A DNA stretch of 64,000 bases, taken from assembly GCF_042652785.1 (NCBI RefSeq), contig NZ_JBHSHD010000008.1, forward strand, positions 372,001 to 436,000. The letters run 5' to 3'. Source of the stretch: Dokdonella_A ginsengisoli (GTDB taxonomy: Bacteria; Pseudomonadota; Gammaproteobacteria; Xanthomonadales; Rhodanobacteraceae). The notes under the pieces are model-generated. The model did not search any database, had not been told where the DNA came from, and saw only the letters and a list, made by a program, of their open reading frames with translations. A program made the translations under genes and the position numbers. Positions within the stretch are counted from its first letter, which is position 1. Every line of letters starts with the position of its first letter. Below are positions 51,894-59,847 of the stretch, in pieces.

Positions 51894-52453
51894 CCGGCGC
51901 GGAAGACGCGGAATTCAAGATCGTCTTCACCGGCCCGATGGGCGCGGGGAAGACCACGGCCATCGCGGCGATCAGCGAGATCGAGCCGGTGCGCACCGAA
52001 GTGGCCAACAGCGATCGCGACAGCCATGCCAAGGAGTCGACCACGGTCGGTTTCGACTTCGGCCGCCTGACCCTGCCCGGCGGTCACGCGGTGCGCCTGT
52101 ACGGCACGCCGGGGCAGGCGCGGTTCCGCTTCATGTGGAGCATCCTCGGCCGCGGCGCGGCCGGCGTGATCGTGCTGCTCGACGCCACGCGTCCGGATGC
52201 GCTGGCGCAGATGGACCAGTTCGTCGACGCCTTCCTGCCGCTGGTTCCGGCCGGCGCGATCGTGGTCGGCGTCGGACGCAGTTCCGAACCCGGCGCGCTG
52301 GGCAGCGAGGACTTCGCCGCCCGGCTGGAAGCGCGCGACCTGGTCGTTCCGGTGCTGACCATCGACGCACGCGAGCCGCGCGACGTGCGCCTGCTCGTCC
52401 ACACCCTGACCTGCATCCTCGAATCGCAGGCCTCGACCGGGAGCTGCCCATGA
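51890..52453 (+). CDS. Small Ras-like GTPase of the conservon CvnD/MglA type
   Basis: 187 residues. G1 is GPMGAGKTT, the switch region includes STTVGFDFGRLTL, and G3 is YGTPGQARFRFMW (a T-P-G in place of D-x-x-G, as in CvnD and MglA). The G4 position reads VGVGRSSE instead of NKxD, so nucleotide specificity may be altered. It starts with a GTG overlapping the previous gene by 4 nt and overlaps the first Roadblock gene by 4 nt. It is likely a membrane- or pole-associated switch regulated by its Roadblock partners. Confidence 0.85.
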   Translation: MTGAEDAEFKIVFTGPMGAGKTTAIAAISEIEPVRTEVANSDRDSHAKESTTVGFDFGRLTLPGGHAVRLYGTPGQARFRFMWSILGRGAAGVIVLLDATRPDALAQMDQFVDAFLPLVPAGAIVVGVGRSSEPGALGSEDFAARLEARDLVVPVLTIDAREPRDVRLLVHTLTCILESQASTGSCP

Positions 52454-52845
52454 CCCGCAAGCCGGCCGGCCGCGTGCCGCGCGAACTCGCCCGAAAAGTG
52501 CTGGAAACCTATCGCGAAGTCGGCGGCGTGCAGTGCGCCGTGCTGTTCTCGGCCGACGGCTTCGAGCTGGCGTCCTACGCGACCGATGCGGCGGCCTCGG
52601 CGCGCCTCGCGGCGATCGGCAGCTCGCTCGCCGCACTCGGCGGCGCGATCTCCGCCGAGGCGGGGCTGGCCGAGTTCGACCGCGCCACGATCGAGAGCCG
52701 CGACGGCACCGTCACGATCATGCGCGTCGGCGCCGGCGGCGCGATGTCGCTCGCCGTGGTCGCCGGACGCAAAGCCGTGCTGGGCCAGCTGCTGTGGGCG
52801 ACGCAGCGCTGCAGCCAGGCACTCGCCGCCGTCATGAATACCTGA
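52450..52845 (+). CDS. Roadblock/LC7 domain protein
   Basis: 131 residues forming one Roadblock/LC7 fold (VGGVQCAVLFSADGFELASY, AAIGSSLAALGGAISAEAGL, MSLAVVAGRKAVLGQLLWAT). Such proteins act as GTPase-activating or scaffolding partners of MglA-like GTPases. The ATGA junction with the GTPase gene implies coupled synthesis. Confidence 0.88.
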   Translation: MTRKPAGRVPRELARKVLETYREVGGVQCAVLFSADGFELASYATDAAASARLAAIGSSLAALGGAISAEAGLAEFDRATIESRDGTVTIMRVGAGGAMSLAVVAGRKAVLGQLLWATQRCSQALAAVMNT

Positions 52846-52912
52846 GTCCGCGCGCGGGACGAGGCACCCGCCGCGGAACCGAAGCCCGATGTCTCACAGA
52901 GGAAACGACCCG

Positions 52913-53272
52913 ATGGCCAACATCAACGAAAGTCTGGCGAAACTGCTCGAAGTCGACGGCGCGCTGTGCGACGCCATCGTGGACGCCAACAGCGGCATGC
53001 TGCTCGGCAAGGCCGGCGCCGGCCTGGACCTGGACCTCGCCGCGGCCGGCAACACCGAAGTGGTGCGCGCGAAGATGAAGACGATGAAATCGCTCGGTCT
53101 CAACGACACCATCGAGGACATCCTCATCACGCTCGGCAAGCAGTACCACATCATCCGGCCGATCGCGTCCAAGCCGGGGCTCTTCATCTACCTCGTGCTG
53201 GACAAGGCGCGCTCCAATCTCGCCCTCGCCCGCCGCGCGACGCAGGACGTGGAGCAGACCCTGGAGCTCTGA
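52913..53272 (+). CDS. Second Roadblock-like protein
   Basis: 119 residues with a Roadblock-like core (VDGALCDAIVDANSGMLLGK, DTIEDILITLGKQYHIIRPI, FIYLVLDKARSNLALARR). It differs strongly from the first Roadblock protein, so the pair may form a heterodimer. The start is the ATG of MANINESLAK, preceded by AGAGGAAACG; it lies 67 nt after the first Roadblock gene and closes the operon. Confidence 0.8.
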   Translation: MANINESLAKLLEVDGALCDAIVDANSGMLLGKAGAGLDLDLAAAGNTEVVRAKMKTMKSLGLNDTIEDILITLGKQYHIIRPIASKPGLFIYLVLDKARSNLALARRATQDVEQTLEL

Positions 53273-53403
53273 CGCAAACCGCTACGCACCCGTTCCGCCG
53301 GACCGCGCGCTGCGGTCCGCGCGGAGCCGGGCGCACGCGATTCGCGCCAGGCGCATTCCGGGCGATCTGCTAGATTCGGCGCCCCGTTCCGGAGAGCCGC
53401 CCG

Positions 53404-54720
53404 ATGCGTCCGATCGCCCTCGCCTGCCTGCTGACCCTGGCCGCCCCGGTGGCCCACGCCGAGCCGGCTTCGCCGCCACCCGCGCACGTGGCGATCACCG
53501 CTGCGCGACTGATCGCGCCGGAGCAGGGCAAGGTGATCGAGCATCCGCTCGTGCTGGTCGACGGCGACCGCATCCGCGAGGTGCGCAGCGGCGGCGACGT
53601 TCCGGACGGCTACGAGAAGATCGACCTGGGCGCGGCGACCCTGCTGCCCGGCCTGATCGACTGCCACGTGCACCTGGGCGGCGACCCGACCCTGTCGTCG
53701 GGCAACTACTACGAGGACGTGCTCAAGCGCAGCGTGATCGACGATGCGGTCACCGCGCACGTGTTCGCGCGGCGCACGCTCGAGGCGGGCTTCACCACCG
53801 TGCGCAATCTGGGCTCCGGCGCCTACCTCGACGTCGCCCTGCGCAACGCGATCGACGCCGGCCGCATCCCGGGCCCGCGCATCCTCGCCGCCACCCTGCC
53901 GCTCGGCGCCACCGGCGGCCACGCCGACGACACCACCGGCTTCTCGCCGTACATCCAGTTCCACGGCGCCACCGGCGTCGCCGACGGCGTCGAGGCCGTG
54001 CGCAGGCAGGTGCGCGAGGACGTCAAGCGCGGCGCCGACGTGATCAAGTTCATGGCCAGCGCCGGCGTGCTCAGCGCCGAGGAATCGGTCGGCGCGCCGC
54101 AGTATTCGCAGGCGGAGATGGACGCGATCGTCGACGAATCGCACCGCTGGGGCAGGAAGGTCGCCGCGCACGCGCACGGCGCCGAGGCGATCAAGATGGC
54201 GATCAAGGCCGGCGTGGACTCGGTCGAGCATTCCAGCCTGATCGACGACGAGGGACTCAAGCTCGCCAGGCAGCACGGCACCTGGCTGGTGTTCGACGTC
54301 TACAACGACGACTACATCCTTTCCGAGTACGCGCGCCTGGGCTATCCGGCGACGATGGTGGAGAAGGAAAAGAAAGTCGGCCGCCTGCAGCGCGAAAGCT
54401 TCCGCCGCGCCGTGCAGGCCGGCGAGAAGCTCGCCTTCGGCACCGACGCCGGCGTCTATCCGCACGGCTGGAACGGCAAGCAGTTCGCCAAGATGGTCGA
54501 ATGGGGCATGACGCCGATGCAGGCGATCCAGGCCGCGACGACCAACGCCGCCGAGCTGCTCGGCCGCGCCGACCGCATCGGCGCGGTCAAGCCCGGCTAC
54601 TACGCCGACCTCGTCGCGGTGAGCGGCGATCCGCTCGCAGACGTGGCTACGCTCGAACGCGTCGGTTTCGTCATGAAGGGCGGCGCGGTGGTCAGGAACG
54701 AGGTCGCGCCGAAGCCCTAG
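53404..54720 (+). CDS. Secreted metal-dependent amidohydrolase
   Basis: 438 residues with a signal peptide (about 1-20). The amidohydrolase metal motifs are present: DCHVHLGG, the bridging lysine in IKFMASAG, His in AHAHGAEA and VEHSSLID, and Asp in FGTDAGVYPHG. This subgroup contains Xaa-Pro dipeptidases and other exported amidohydrolases. The substrate is probably a peptide or similar amide. It is preceded by its own probable promoter region and followed by a repeat. Confidence 0.9.
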   Translation: MRPIALACLLTLAAPVAHAEPASPPPAHVAITAARLIAPEQGKVIEHPLVLVDGDRIREVRSGGDVPDGYEKIDLGAATLLPGLIDCHVHLGGDPTLSSGNYYEDVLKRSVIDDAVTAHVFARRTLEAGFTTVRNLGSGAYLDVALRNAIDAGRIPGPRILAATLPLGATGGHADDTTGFSPYIQFHGATGVADGVEAVRRQVREDVKRGADVIKFMASAGVLSAEESVGAPQYSQAEMDAIVDESHRWGRKVAAHAHGAEAIKMAIKAGVDSVEHSSLIDDEGLKLARQHGTWLVFDVYNDDYILSEYARLGYPATMVEKEKKVGRLQRESFRRAVQAGEKLAFGTDAGVYPHGWNGKQFAKMVEWGMTPMQAIQAATTNAAELLGRADRIGAVKPGYYADLVAVSGDPLADVATLERVGFVMKGGAVVRNEVAPKP

Positions 54721-54736
54721 CTTTCACCGCTCCTGC

Positions 54737-54902
54737 TCCCTCTCCCGCTGGCGGGAGAGGGTCGCGGGGTGAGGGCGATCGGAGCGCGACGCTCCGACTT
54801 CCCCTCACCCGCGCCTTTGGCGCGACCTCTCCCGCGAGCGGGAGAGGTGAAAGCAGGCGATGTCGTCCGGGCTCGGGTCGTTGTCCTCCCGCTCGCGGGA
54901 GA
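54737..54902. repeat. REP-like palindrome cluster downstream of the amidohydrolase gene
   Basis: Two facing elements of the main family, CCCTCTCCCGC-tg-GCGGGAGAGGG with GGGGTGAGGG, and CCCTCACCCGCGCC...CCTCTCCCGC-ga-GCGGGAGAGG, are bracketed by CTTTCACC and GGTGAAAG. A small hairpin (TCGGAGC-GCTCCGA) sits in the centre. A third single palindrome, CTCCCGCTCGCGGGAG, follows at 54887-54902. Confidence 0.93.
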
Positions 54903-54926
54903 AGAACACACCGCTGCGTCATCCAA

Positions 54927-54977
54927 CTGTTAGCCCTCTGCAAGTGAACCGTCACGCCCGGTTCGCGGCACCGTCAT
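54927..54977 (+). promoter_or_regulatory. Array of 11-bp-phased heptamers resembling PHO boxes
   Basis: Heptamers CTGTTAG (54927), CTGCAAG (54938), CCGTCAC (54949), GGTTCGC (54960) and CCGTCAT (54971) recur every 11 bp with 4-bp spacers, upstream of the phospholipase C gene. The PhoB consensus is CTGTCAT-like heptamers with the same period. Four of the five match at several positions; the fourth is poor. Confidence 0.45.
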
Positions 54978-55037
54978 TGCGCGCACCGAAGCTGCGCCCG
55001 CCCGATCCGACCCCCTGCGGATCGCACGGAGCGCGTC

Positions 55038-57188
55038 ATGCAGTCCCAGAGCCGCCGCGATTTCCTGCGCCTGGCCGCCGCCTCGATCGGCAGCGCCACC
55101 GCCGCCAGCCTGCTTCCCGGCGTGATCCGCAAGGCGCTCGCCCTGCCCGCCAACAACGCCACCGGCACGATCCGCGACATCGAGCACATCGTGGTGCTGA
55201 TGCAGGAGAACCGCTCCTTCGACCACTACTTCGGCAGCCTGCGCGGCGTGCGCGGCTTCGGCGATCCGCGCGCGATCCGCCTGCCCGGCGGCGCACCGGT
55301 GTGGCAGCAGCCGAACGGCTTCGGCCACGTGCTGCCGTTCCGCCCGGAAGCCGGCGATCTCGGCCTGCAGTACATGGAAGGCACGCCGCACAACTGGCCC
55401 GACTCGCACGGCGCGTGGAACCGCGGCGTCTACGACCAGTGGATCGCGCACAAGGGCACCACCACGATGGCCTACTTCACGCGCGAGGACATCCCGTTCC
55501 ACTACGCGCTGGCCGACGCCTTCACGATCTGCGACGCCTACCACTGCTCCCTGCTCGGCTCGACCGACCCGAACCGCTACCACCTGTGGACCGGCTGGGT
55601 CGGCAACGACGGCAACGGCGGCGGACCGGTGGTGGACAACTCCGAACTCGGCTACGGCTGGAGCACCTATCCCGAGCGCCTCGAAGCGGCCGGCGTGTCG
55701 TGGAAGATCTACCAGGACGTCGGCGAAGGCCTCGACGCCGGCGGTTCCTGGGGCTGGACGCAGGACCCGTTCATCGGCAACTACGGCGACAACTCGCTGC
55801 TGTACTTCAACCAGTACCGCAACGCGCAGCCGGGCGACGCGCTGTACGAAAAAGCGCGCACCGGCACCAACGTGCTCGAGGCCGGCGACTACTTCGACGT
55901 GCTGCGCGCCGACGTGCAGAACGGCACCTTGCCGCAGGTGTCGTGGATCGTCGCGCCGGAAGCCTATTCCGAGCACTCCAACTGGCCGGCCAACTACGGC
56001 GCCTGGTACGTCGCGCAGGTGCTCGACATCCTGACCTCCAATCCGGAGCTGTGGAGCAAGACCGCGCTGTTCATCACCTACGACGAGAACGACGGCTTCT
56101 TCGACCACGTGCCGCCGCCGTTCGCGCCGTGGTCGAGTTCGGTCGGCCTGTCGACGGTCGACACGCGCGACGAGTTCTTCGCCGGCTCGCTCGCCTACGG
56201 CGCCAATCCGTACGGGCTCGGCAACCGCGTGCCGATGATCGTGGTGTCGCCGTGGACGCGCGGCGGCTGGGTCTGCTCGGAGACGTTCGATCACACCTCG
56301 CTGATCCGCTTCATCGAGGCGCGCTTCGGCGAGGACTATCCGAACCTCGTCGAGACCAACATCACACCGTGGCGCCGCGCGGTCTGCGGCGACCTGACCT
56401 CCGCCTTCAACTTCGCCGATCCCAACGCCGGCCTGCCGATGCTTCCGCCGACCGACGGCTATCTGCCGCCGGACCAGGACCGCCACGACGATTTCAGTCC
56501 GCTGCCGCCGGCCGATCCGGTCATGCCGGAACAGGAAACGGGCGTGCGCCCCGCGCGCGCGCTGCCCTATGCGTTCGACGTGACCGGCCGCATCGGCGAC
56601 GGCGACGGCCGCTACTGGCTCGACTTCGCCAACACCGGCGCCGCCGGCGCCTGCTTCCACGTCTACGCCGGCAACCGCTCGGACGGACCGTGGACGTACA
56701 CGACCGCCGCCGGCACGCAGGTGTCGGATTACTGGAGCGCCGCCGCAGTCACGCGCAACCTGTACGCGCTGTCGGTGTTCGGCCCGAACGGCTTCCTGCG
56801 CGAGTTCGCCGGCGACGTGCGCGATCTCGCGGGCGAACGCGCCCATCCGGAAGTCGCCTCGAGCCACGACGCGGGCGCCGGCGCACTCGTGCTGCACCTG
56901 ACCAACCACGGCAGCGCCGACTGCGTGTTGACCCTGCGCGCCAACCACTATGCCGATCCGGCGCCGCGCACCGTCGCGGTCGCCGCCGGCCAGACCGCGC
57001 AGCTGAGCTGGCCGATCGCCGCCAGCGCGAACTGGTACGACCTGACCATCGACTCGGACCACGACGCCGGCTGGCAGCGGCGCCTGGCCGGCCACGTCGA
57101 GAACGGCGCGCCGAGCACCAGCGATCCGGCCTTCGGCGGCGCCGACGACCGCGTGTTCGGCGACGGCTTCGACAGCGCCCCGCTCTGA
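55038..57188 (+). CDS. plcC: Phosphocholine-type phospholipase C with Tat signal
   Basis: 716 residues. The N-terminus has a twin-arginine signal (SRRDFLRLAAASIG). The phosphoesterase core (about 45-450) shows IEHIVVLMQENRSFDHYFG, AYHCSLLGSTDPNRYHLWTG, FITYDENDGFFDHVPPP and SPWTRGGWV, all typical of PlcC. Two C-terminal beta domains follow (about 510-690). It ends DDRVFGDGFDSAPL, a variant of the shared tag, so it may be exported folded through Tat and then processed. A PHO-box-like array upstream suggests phosphate control. Confidence 0.92.
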   Translation: MQSQSRRDFLRLAAASIGSATAASLLPGVIRKALALPANNATGTIRDIEHIVVLMQENRSFDHYFGSLRGVRGFGDPRAIRLPGGAPVWQQPNGFGHVLPFRPEAGDLGLQYMEGTPHNWPDSHGAWNRGVYDQWIAHKGTTTMAYFTREDIPFHYALADAFTICDAYHCSLLGSTDPNRYHLWTGWVGNDGNGGGPVVDNSELGYGWSTYPERLEAAGVSWKIYQDVGEGLDAGGSWGWTQDPFIGNYGDNSLLYFNQYRNAQPGDALYEKARTGTNVLEAGDYFDVLRADVQNGTLPQVSWIVAPEAYSEHSNWPANYGAWYVAQVLDILTSNPELWSKTALFITYDENDGFFDHVPPPFAPWSSSVGLSTVDTRDEFFAGSLAYGANPYGLGNRVPMIVVSPWTRGGWVCSETFDHTSLIRFIEARFGEDYPNLVETNITPWRRAVCGDLTSAFNFADPNAGLPMLPPTDGYLPPDQDRHDDFSPLPPADPVMPEQETGVRPARALPYAFDVTGRIGDGDGRYWLDFANTGAAGACFHVYAGNRSDGPWTYTTAAGTQVSDYWSAAAVTRNLYALSVFGPNGFLREFAGDVRDLAGERAHPEVASSHDAGAGALVLHLTNHGSADCVLTLRANHYADPAPRTVAVAAGQTAQLSWPIAASANWYDLTIDSDHDAGWQRRLAGHVENGAPSTSDPAFGGADDRVFGDGFDSAPL

Positions 57189-57195
57189 CGCCGCG

Positions 57196-58047
57196 TCAGC
57201 GCGGCTCGGCCGGCACCACTTCGCGCAGCACGACCTCGCGCGACGGCCGCGCCAGGGCGACGCCCTCGGCGTCGAAGCGCTGCTTGATCGTGCGCAGCAG
57301 GTCCGACTGCACGCCGCCGTAGTCGCCGGACCTGGTCCACGCGCGCAGGGCGAGCTGCACGCCCGATTCGGCCAGCTGCACCACCGCGGCCTCGGTCGCC
57401 GGCTGCGCCAGCACGCGCGCGTCGGCGGCGGCGACTTCGCGCAGCAGGTCGATCGCCCGGCCGACGTCGGCGTCGTGCCCGATGCCGACGGCCAGGTCCA
57501 CGCGCCGCGTGCCGCGCGCGTTGACGTTGACGATCACGTCGCCGGCGACCTTCGCGTTGGGCAGGATCACCTCGCGGTTGTCGCCGGTGAGCAGGAAGGT
57601 CTGCATCAGGCTCACGCTCTGCACCACGCCGGAGATCGCGCCGACCTCGATCGAATCGCCGACGCGGAACGGCCGGAACGCCATCAGCAGCACGCCGGCG
57701 GCGAGGTTGGACAGCGAGCCCTGCAGCGCGAGACCGATCGCCAGGCCGGCGGCGCCGAGCGCGGCGAGCAGCGAGGCGGTCGGCACGCCGGCGCGGTCGA
57801 GCGCGCCGACCACCACCAGCGCGAGCAGCAGCACGAAGGCGAGATTGCGCAGGAAGTTGCCCAGCAGCGGATCGGCGCCGCCGCGCAGCAGCATGCGCTG
57901 CAGGCCGGCGGACATGCGCCGCGCGAACCACCAGCCGACCAGCAGGATGAGCAGCGCGACCAGCAGCTTGCCGCTCCAGCCGAACATCGTGTCGGCGAGC
58001 GCGCGCGCGCCCGACGATGCGTAGAATCCGCGCAGCCATTCGACCAT
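57196..58047 (-). CDS. mscS: Small-conductance mechanosensitive channel (MscS family)
   Basis: 283 residues: three N-terminal membrane helices (about 25-110), the pore-lining TM3 segment (AALGAAGLAIGLALQGSLSNLAAGVLL) with its Gly/Ala packing motif, and the cytoplasmic beta and alpha/beta domains (FRVGDSIEVGAISGVVQSVSL, ILPNAKVAGDVIVNV). It opens on osmotic downshock. Standard MscS length; it converges on plcC with a 7-nt gap. Confidence 0.95.
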   Translation of the reverse strand: MVEWLRGFYASSGARALADTMFGWSGKLLVALLILLVGWWFARRMSAGLQRMLLRGGADPLLGNFLRNLAFVLLLALVVVGALDRAGVPTASLLAALGAAGLAIGLALQGSLSNLAAGVLLMAFRPFRVGDSIEVGAISGVVQSVSLMQTFLLTGDNREVILPNAKVAGDVIVNVNARGTRRVDLAVGIGHDADVGRAIDLLREVAAADARVLAQPATEAAVVQLAESGVQLALRAWTRSGDYGGVQSDLLRTIKQRFDAEGVALARPSREVVLREVVPAEPR

Positions 58048-58131
58048 TGCATCCTCCGCACAGCGACGAGAGACCTAGGCTACCAAGCCCGGCCCGCATC
58101 GCGCAGCGCCCTTCCTCCGCCGAGAATCCGC

Positions 58132-58764
58132 ATGTACATCCTCTACTACTCGCCCGGCACGGCCAGCATGGCCGTGCATCTCGCCCTGCTGGAAATCGGC
58201 GCGCCGCACGAGCTGCGCCGCATCGACATCGACGCCGGCGAGCAGAAGCAGGCCGATTACCTGCGCCTGAACCCGAACGGCACCGTGCCGACCCTGGTCG
58301 TCGACGGCGCGCCGTACTACGAATGCCTCGCCCTGCTGATGCTGCTGGCCGAACGCCATCCCGAAGCCGCGCTGGCGCCGGCGCCGGGCGCGCCGCAGCG
58401 CGCCACCTGGCTGCAGTGGATGGCGCACTTCGCCAACACGCTGCAGCCGGCGTTCCGCCAGTGGTTCTATCCGCAGGATTTCGCGCGCACCGAGCACGAG
58501 CAGGACTCCAAGGCGTTCGCGCGCCGGCGCATCGAGGCGGTCTGGCAACGGCTCGACGCGCACCTGTCCGCCGGCGGCCCGTATCTGCTCGGCGAATCGT
58601 TCGGCGTCGCCGACCTCTACGCGACGATGCTGATGCGCTGGTCGCGCAACATGCCCAAGCCCGCCACCGCGTGGCCGGCGGTCGCCGCGCTGGCCGACCG
58701 CGTCCGCGCGCGGCCGAGCTGGCGGCGCCTGTACGAGATCGAAGGCCTGACCGAGTGGGTCTGA
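58132..58764 (+). CDS. Glutathione S-transferase family protein
   Basis: 210 residues with an N-terminal thioredoxin-like domain (MYILYYSPGTASMAVHLALL, NPNGTVPTLVVDG with the cis-Pro, ECLALLMLLAE) and a C-terminal helical domain (YLLGESFGVADLYATMLMRW). A cytosolic, probably beta/theta-type GST; the substrate is unknown. It is divergent from mscS. Confidence 0.92.
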   Translation: MYILYYSPGTASMAVHLALLEIGAPHELRRIDIDAGEQKQADYLRLNPNGTVPTLVVDGAPYYECLALLMLLAERHPEAALAPAPGAPQRATWLQWMAHFANTLQPAFRQWFYPQDFARTEHEQDSKAFARRRIEAVWQRLDAHLSAGGPYLLGESFGVADLYATMLMRWSRNMPKPATAWPAVAALADRVRARPSWRRLYEIEGLTEWV

Positions 58765-58783
58765 GCGCGACGCCGGCGGACTC

Positions 58784-59689
58784 TCAGGAAACGGCTTCGG
58801 AGCAGACGCGGTTGCGGCCGCTCTGCTTGGCGCGATAGAGCTGCGCGTCGGCGGCGCGCATCAGGTCGCCGACCAGGGCCATGCCGGCGCGCCAGTTGGC
58901 CACGCCGATGCTGACCGTCACGCGGCGCGTGCCGGCCTGCGCATCGAGCGTGAGCGCGGCGACCGCGCCGCACAGCCGCCGCGCGAATTCGGTCGCCGCC
59001 TCGATGCCGTGCTCGGGCAGGATCGCGGCGAACTCCTCACCGCCGATGCGCGCGAGGATGGCGTCGTCGCGCATGCACGCGTCGAGCGCGGCGGACACCT
59101 GGCGCAGCACGACGTCGCCGGCCGGATGGCCGTGGCGGTCGTTGATCGACTTGAAATGGTCGAGGTCGACGATCAGCAGCGCCAGCGGGCGCGCGTGGCT
59201 GGCGCTGCGCGCCAGCTCGCGGTCGAGCAGCTCGAGGAAATGGCGCCGGTTGTACAGGCCGGTCAGCGGATCCATCGTCGCCAGCTGGTAGATCTCGTCG
59301 TGGTAGCGCGCCTCGACCGAGGAACGGTCCATGAACTTCAGCACGCAGGCGCCGATGGAGATGTGGTCGCCGTCCTTCAGCTCGGCCTCGATGATCGGCT
59401 GGTCGTTCAGCAGGGTCTTGTTGGTCGAATCCAGATCCTTGATGCGGTAGCCGGACGGCTCGCGCCAGATCCGCGCGTGCTGGCGCGAGACGCTGCGGTC
59501 GACGATCTGGAATTCGCACTCGGGCGCGCGCCCGATCGTCACCGGCGCCGCGGCGACGTCGACGCGCTGGCCCAGCCGCTGCCCCTGCAGCACGACCAGG
59601 GACGCGGATTCGTCGTGCCCGTCACCCACCTTCGCCGGATGCAGGGTGCGCCGCTGCGTGGTGGTGGAATCGCGATCTCGTCGGATCAT
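58784..59689 (-). CDS. Diguanylate cyclase with N-terminal FHA domain
   Basis: 301 residues. The FHA domain (about 35-115) has the full phosphothreonine-binding pattern: IGRAPECEF, SRQHARI and DLDSTNKTLLND. The GGDEF domain (about 140-300) has an intact active site RIGGEEFAAIL and the metal Asp in LIVDLDHFKSIND, so it should make c-di-GMP. The product-inhibition I-site reads RDDA rather than RxxD, so feedback may be lost. The ATG at 59689 is used; a TTG at 59725 is possible. It is divergent from a Ser/Thr kinase gene. Confidence 0.92.
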   Translation of the reverse strand: MIRRDRDSTTTQRRTLHPAKVGDGHDESASLVVLQGQRLGQRVDVAAAPVTIGRAPECEFQIVDRSVSRQHARIWREPSGYRIKDLDSTNKTLLNDQPIIEAELKDGDHISIGACVLKFMDRSSVEARYHDEIYQLATMDPLTGLYNRRHFLELLDRELARSASHARPLALLIVDLDHFKSINDRHGHPAGDVVLRQVSAALDACMRDDAILARIGGEEFAAILPEHGIEAATEFARRLCGAVAALTLDAQAGTRRVTVSIGVANWRAGMALVGDLMRAADAQLYRAKQSGRNRVCSEAVS

Positions 59690-59780
59690 GCCTGGGGACA
59701 GCCGGTCGGATTTGTTGCGCTGCAAAGTCTAGCGCGCCGGGGCGCCCGGTTTTCGCTCGGCGCGGCGCACCAAAAGCGCT

Positions 59781-59786
59781 TATACT
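59781..59786 (+). promoter_or_regulatory. Putative -10 box of the Ser/Thr kinase gene
   Basis: TATACT lies in an AT-rich stretch (cttatactttgtgagcc) in the otherwise GC-rich region between the divergent cyclase and kinase genes, 61 nt before the kinase ATG. The -35 region is not convincing. Confidence 0.35.
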
Positions 59787-59847
59787 TTGTGAGCCAGTTC
59801 ACATTTTAAGCGTGCGCAGGGACCGCAGCGGAACAGGGGCCGCCGCC

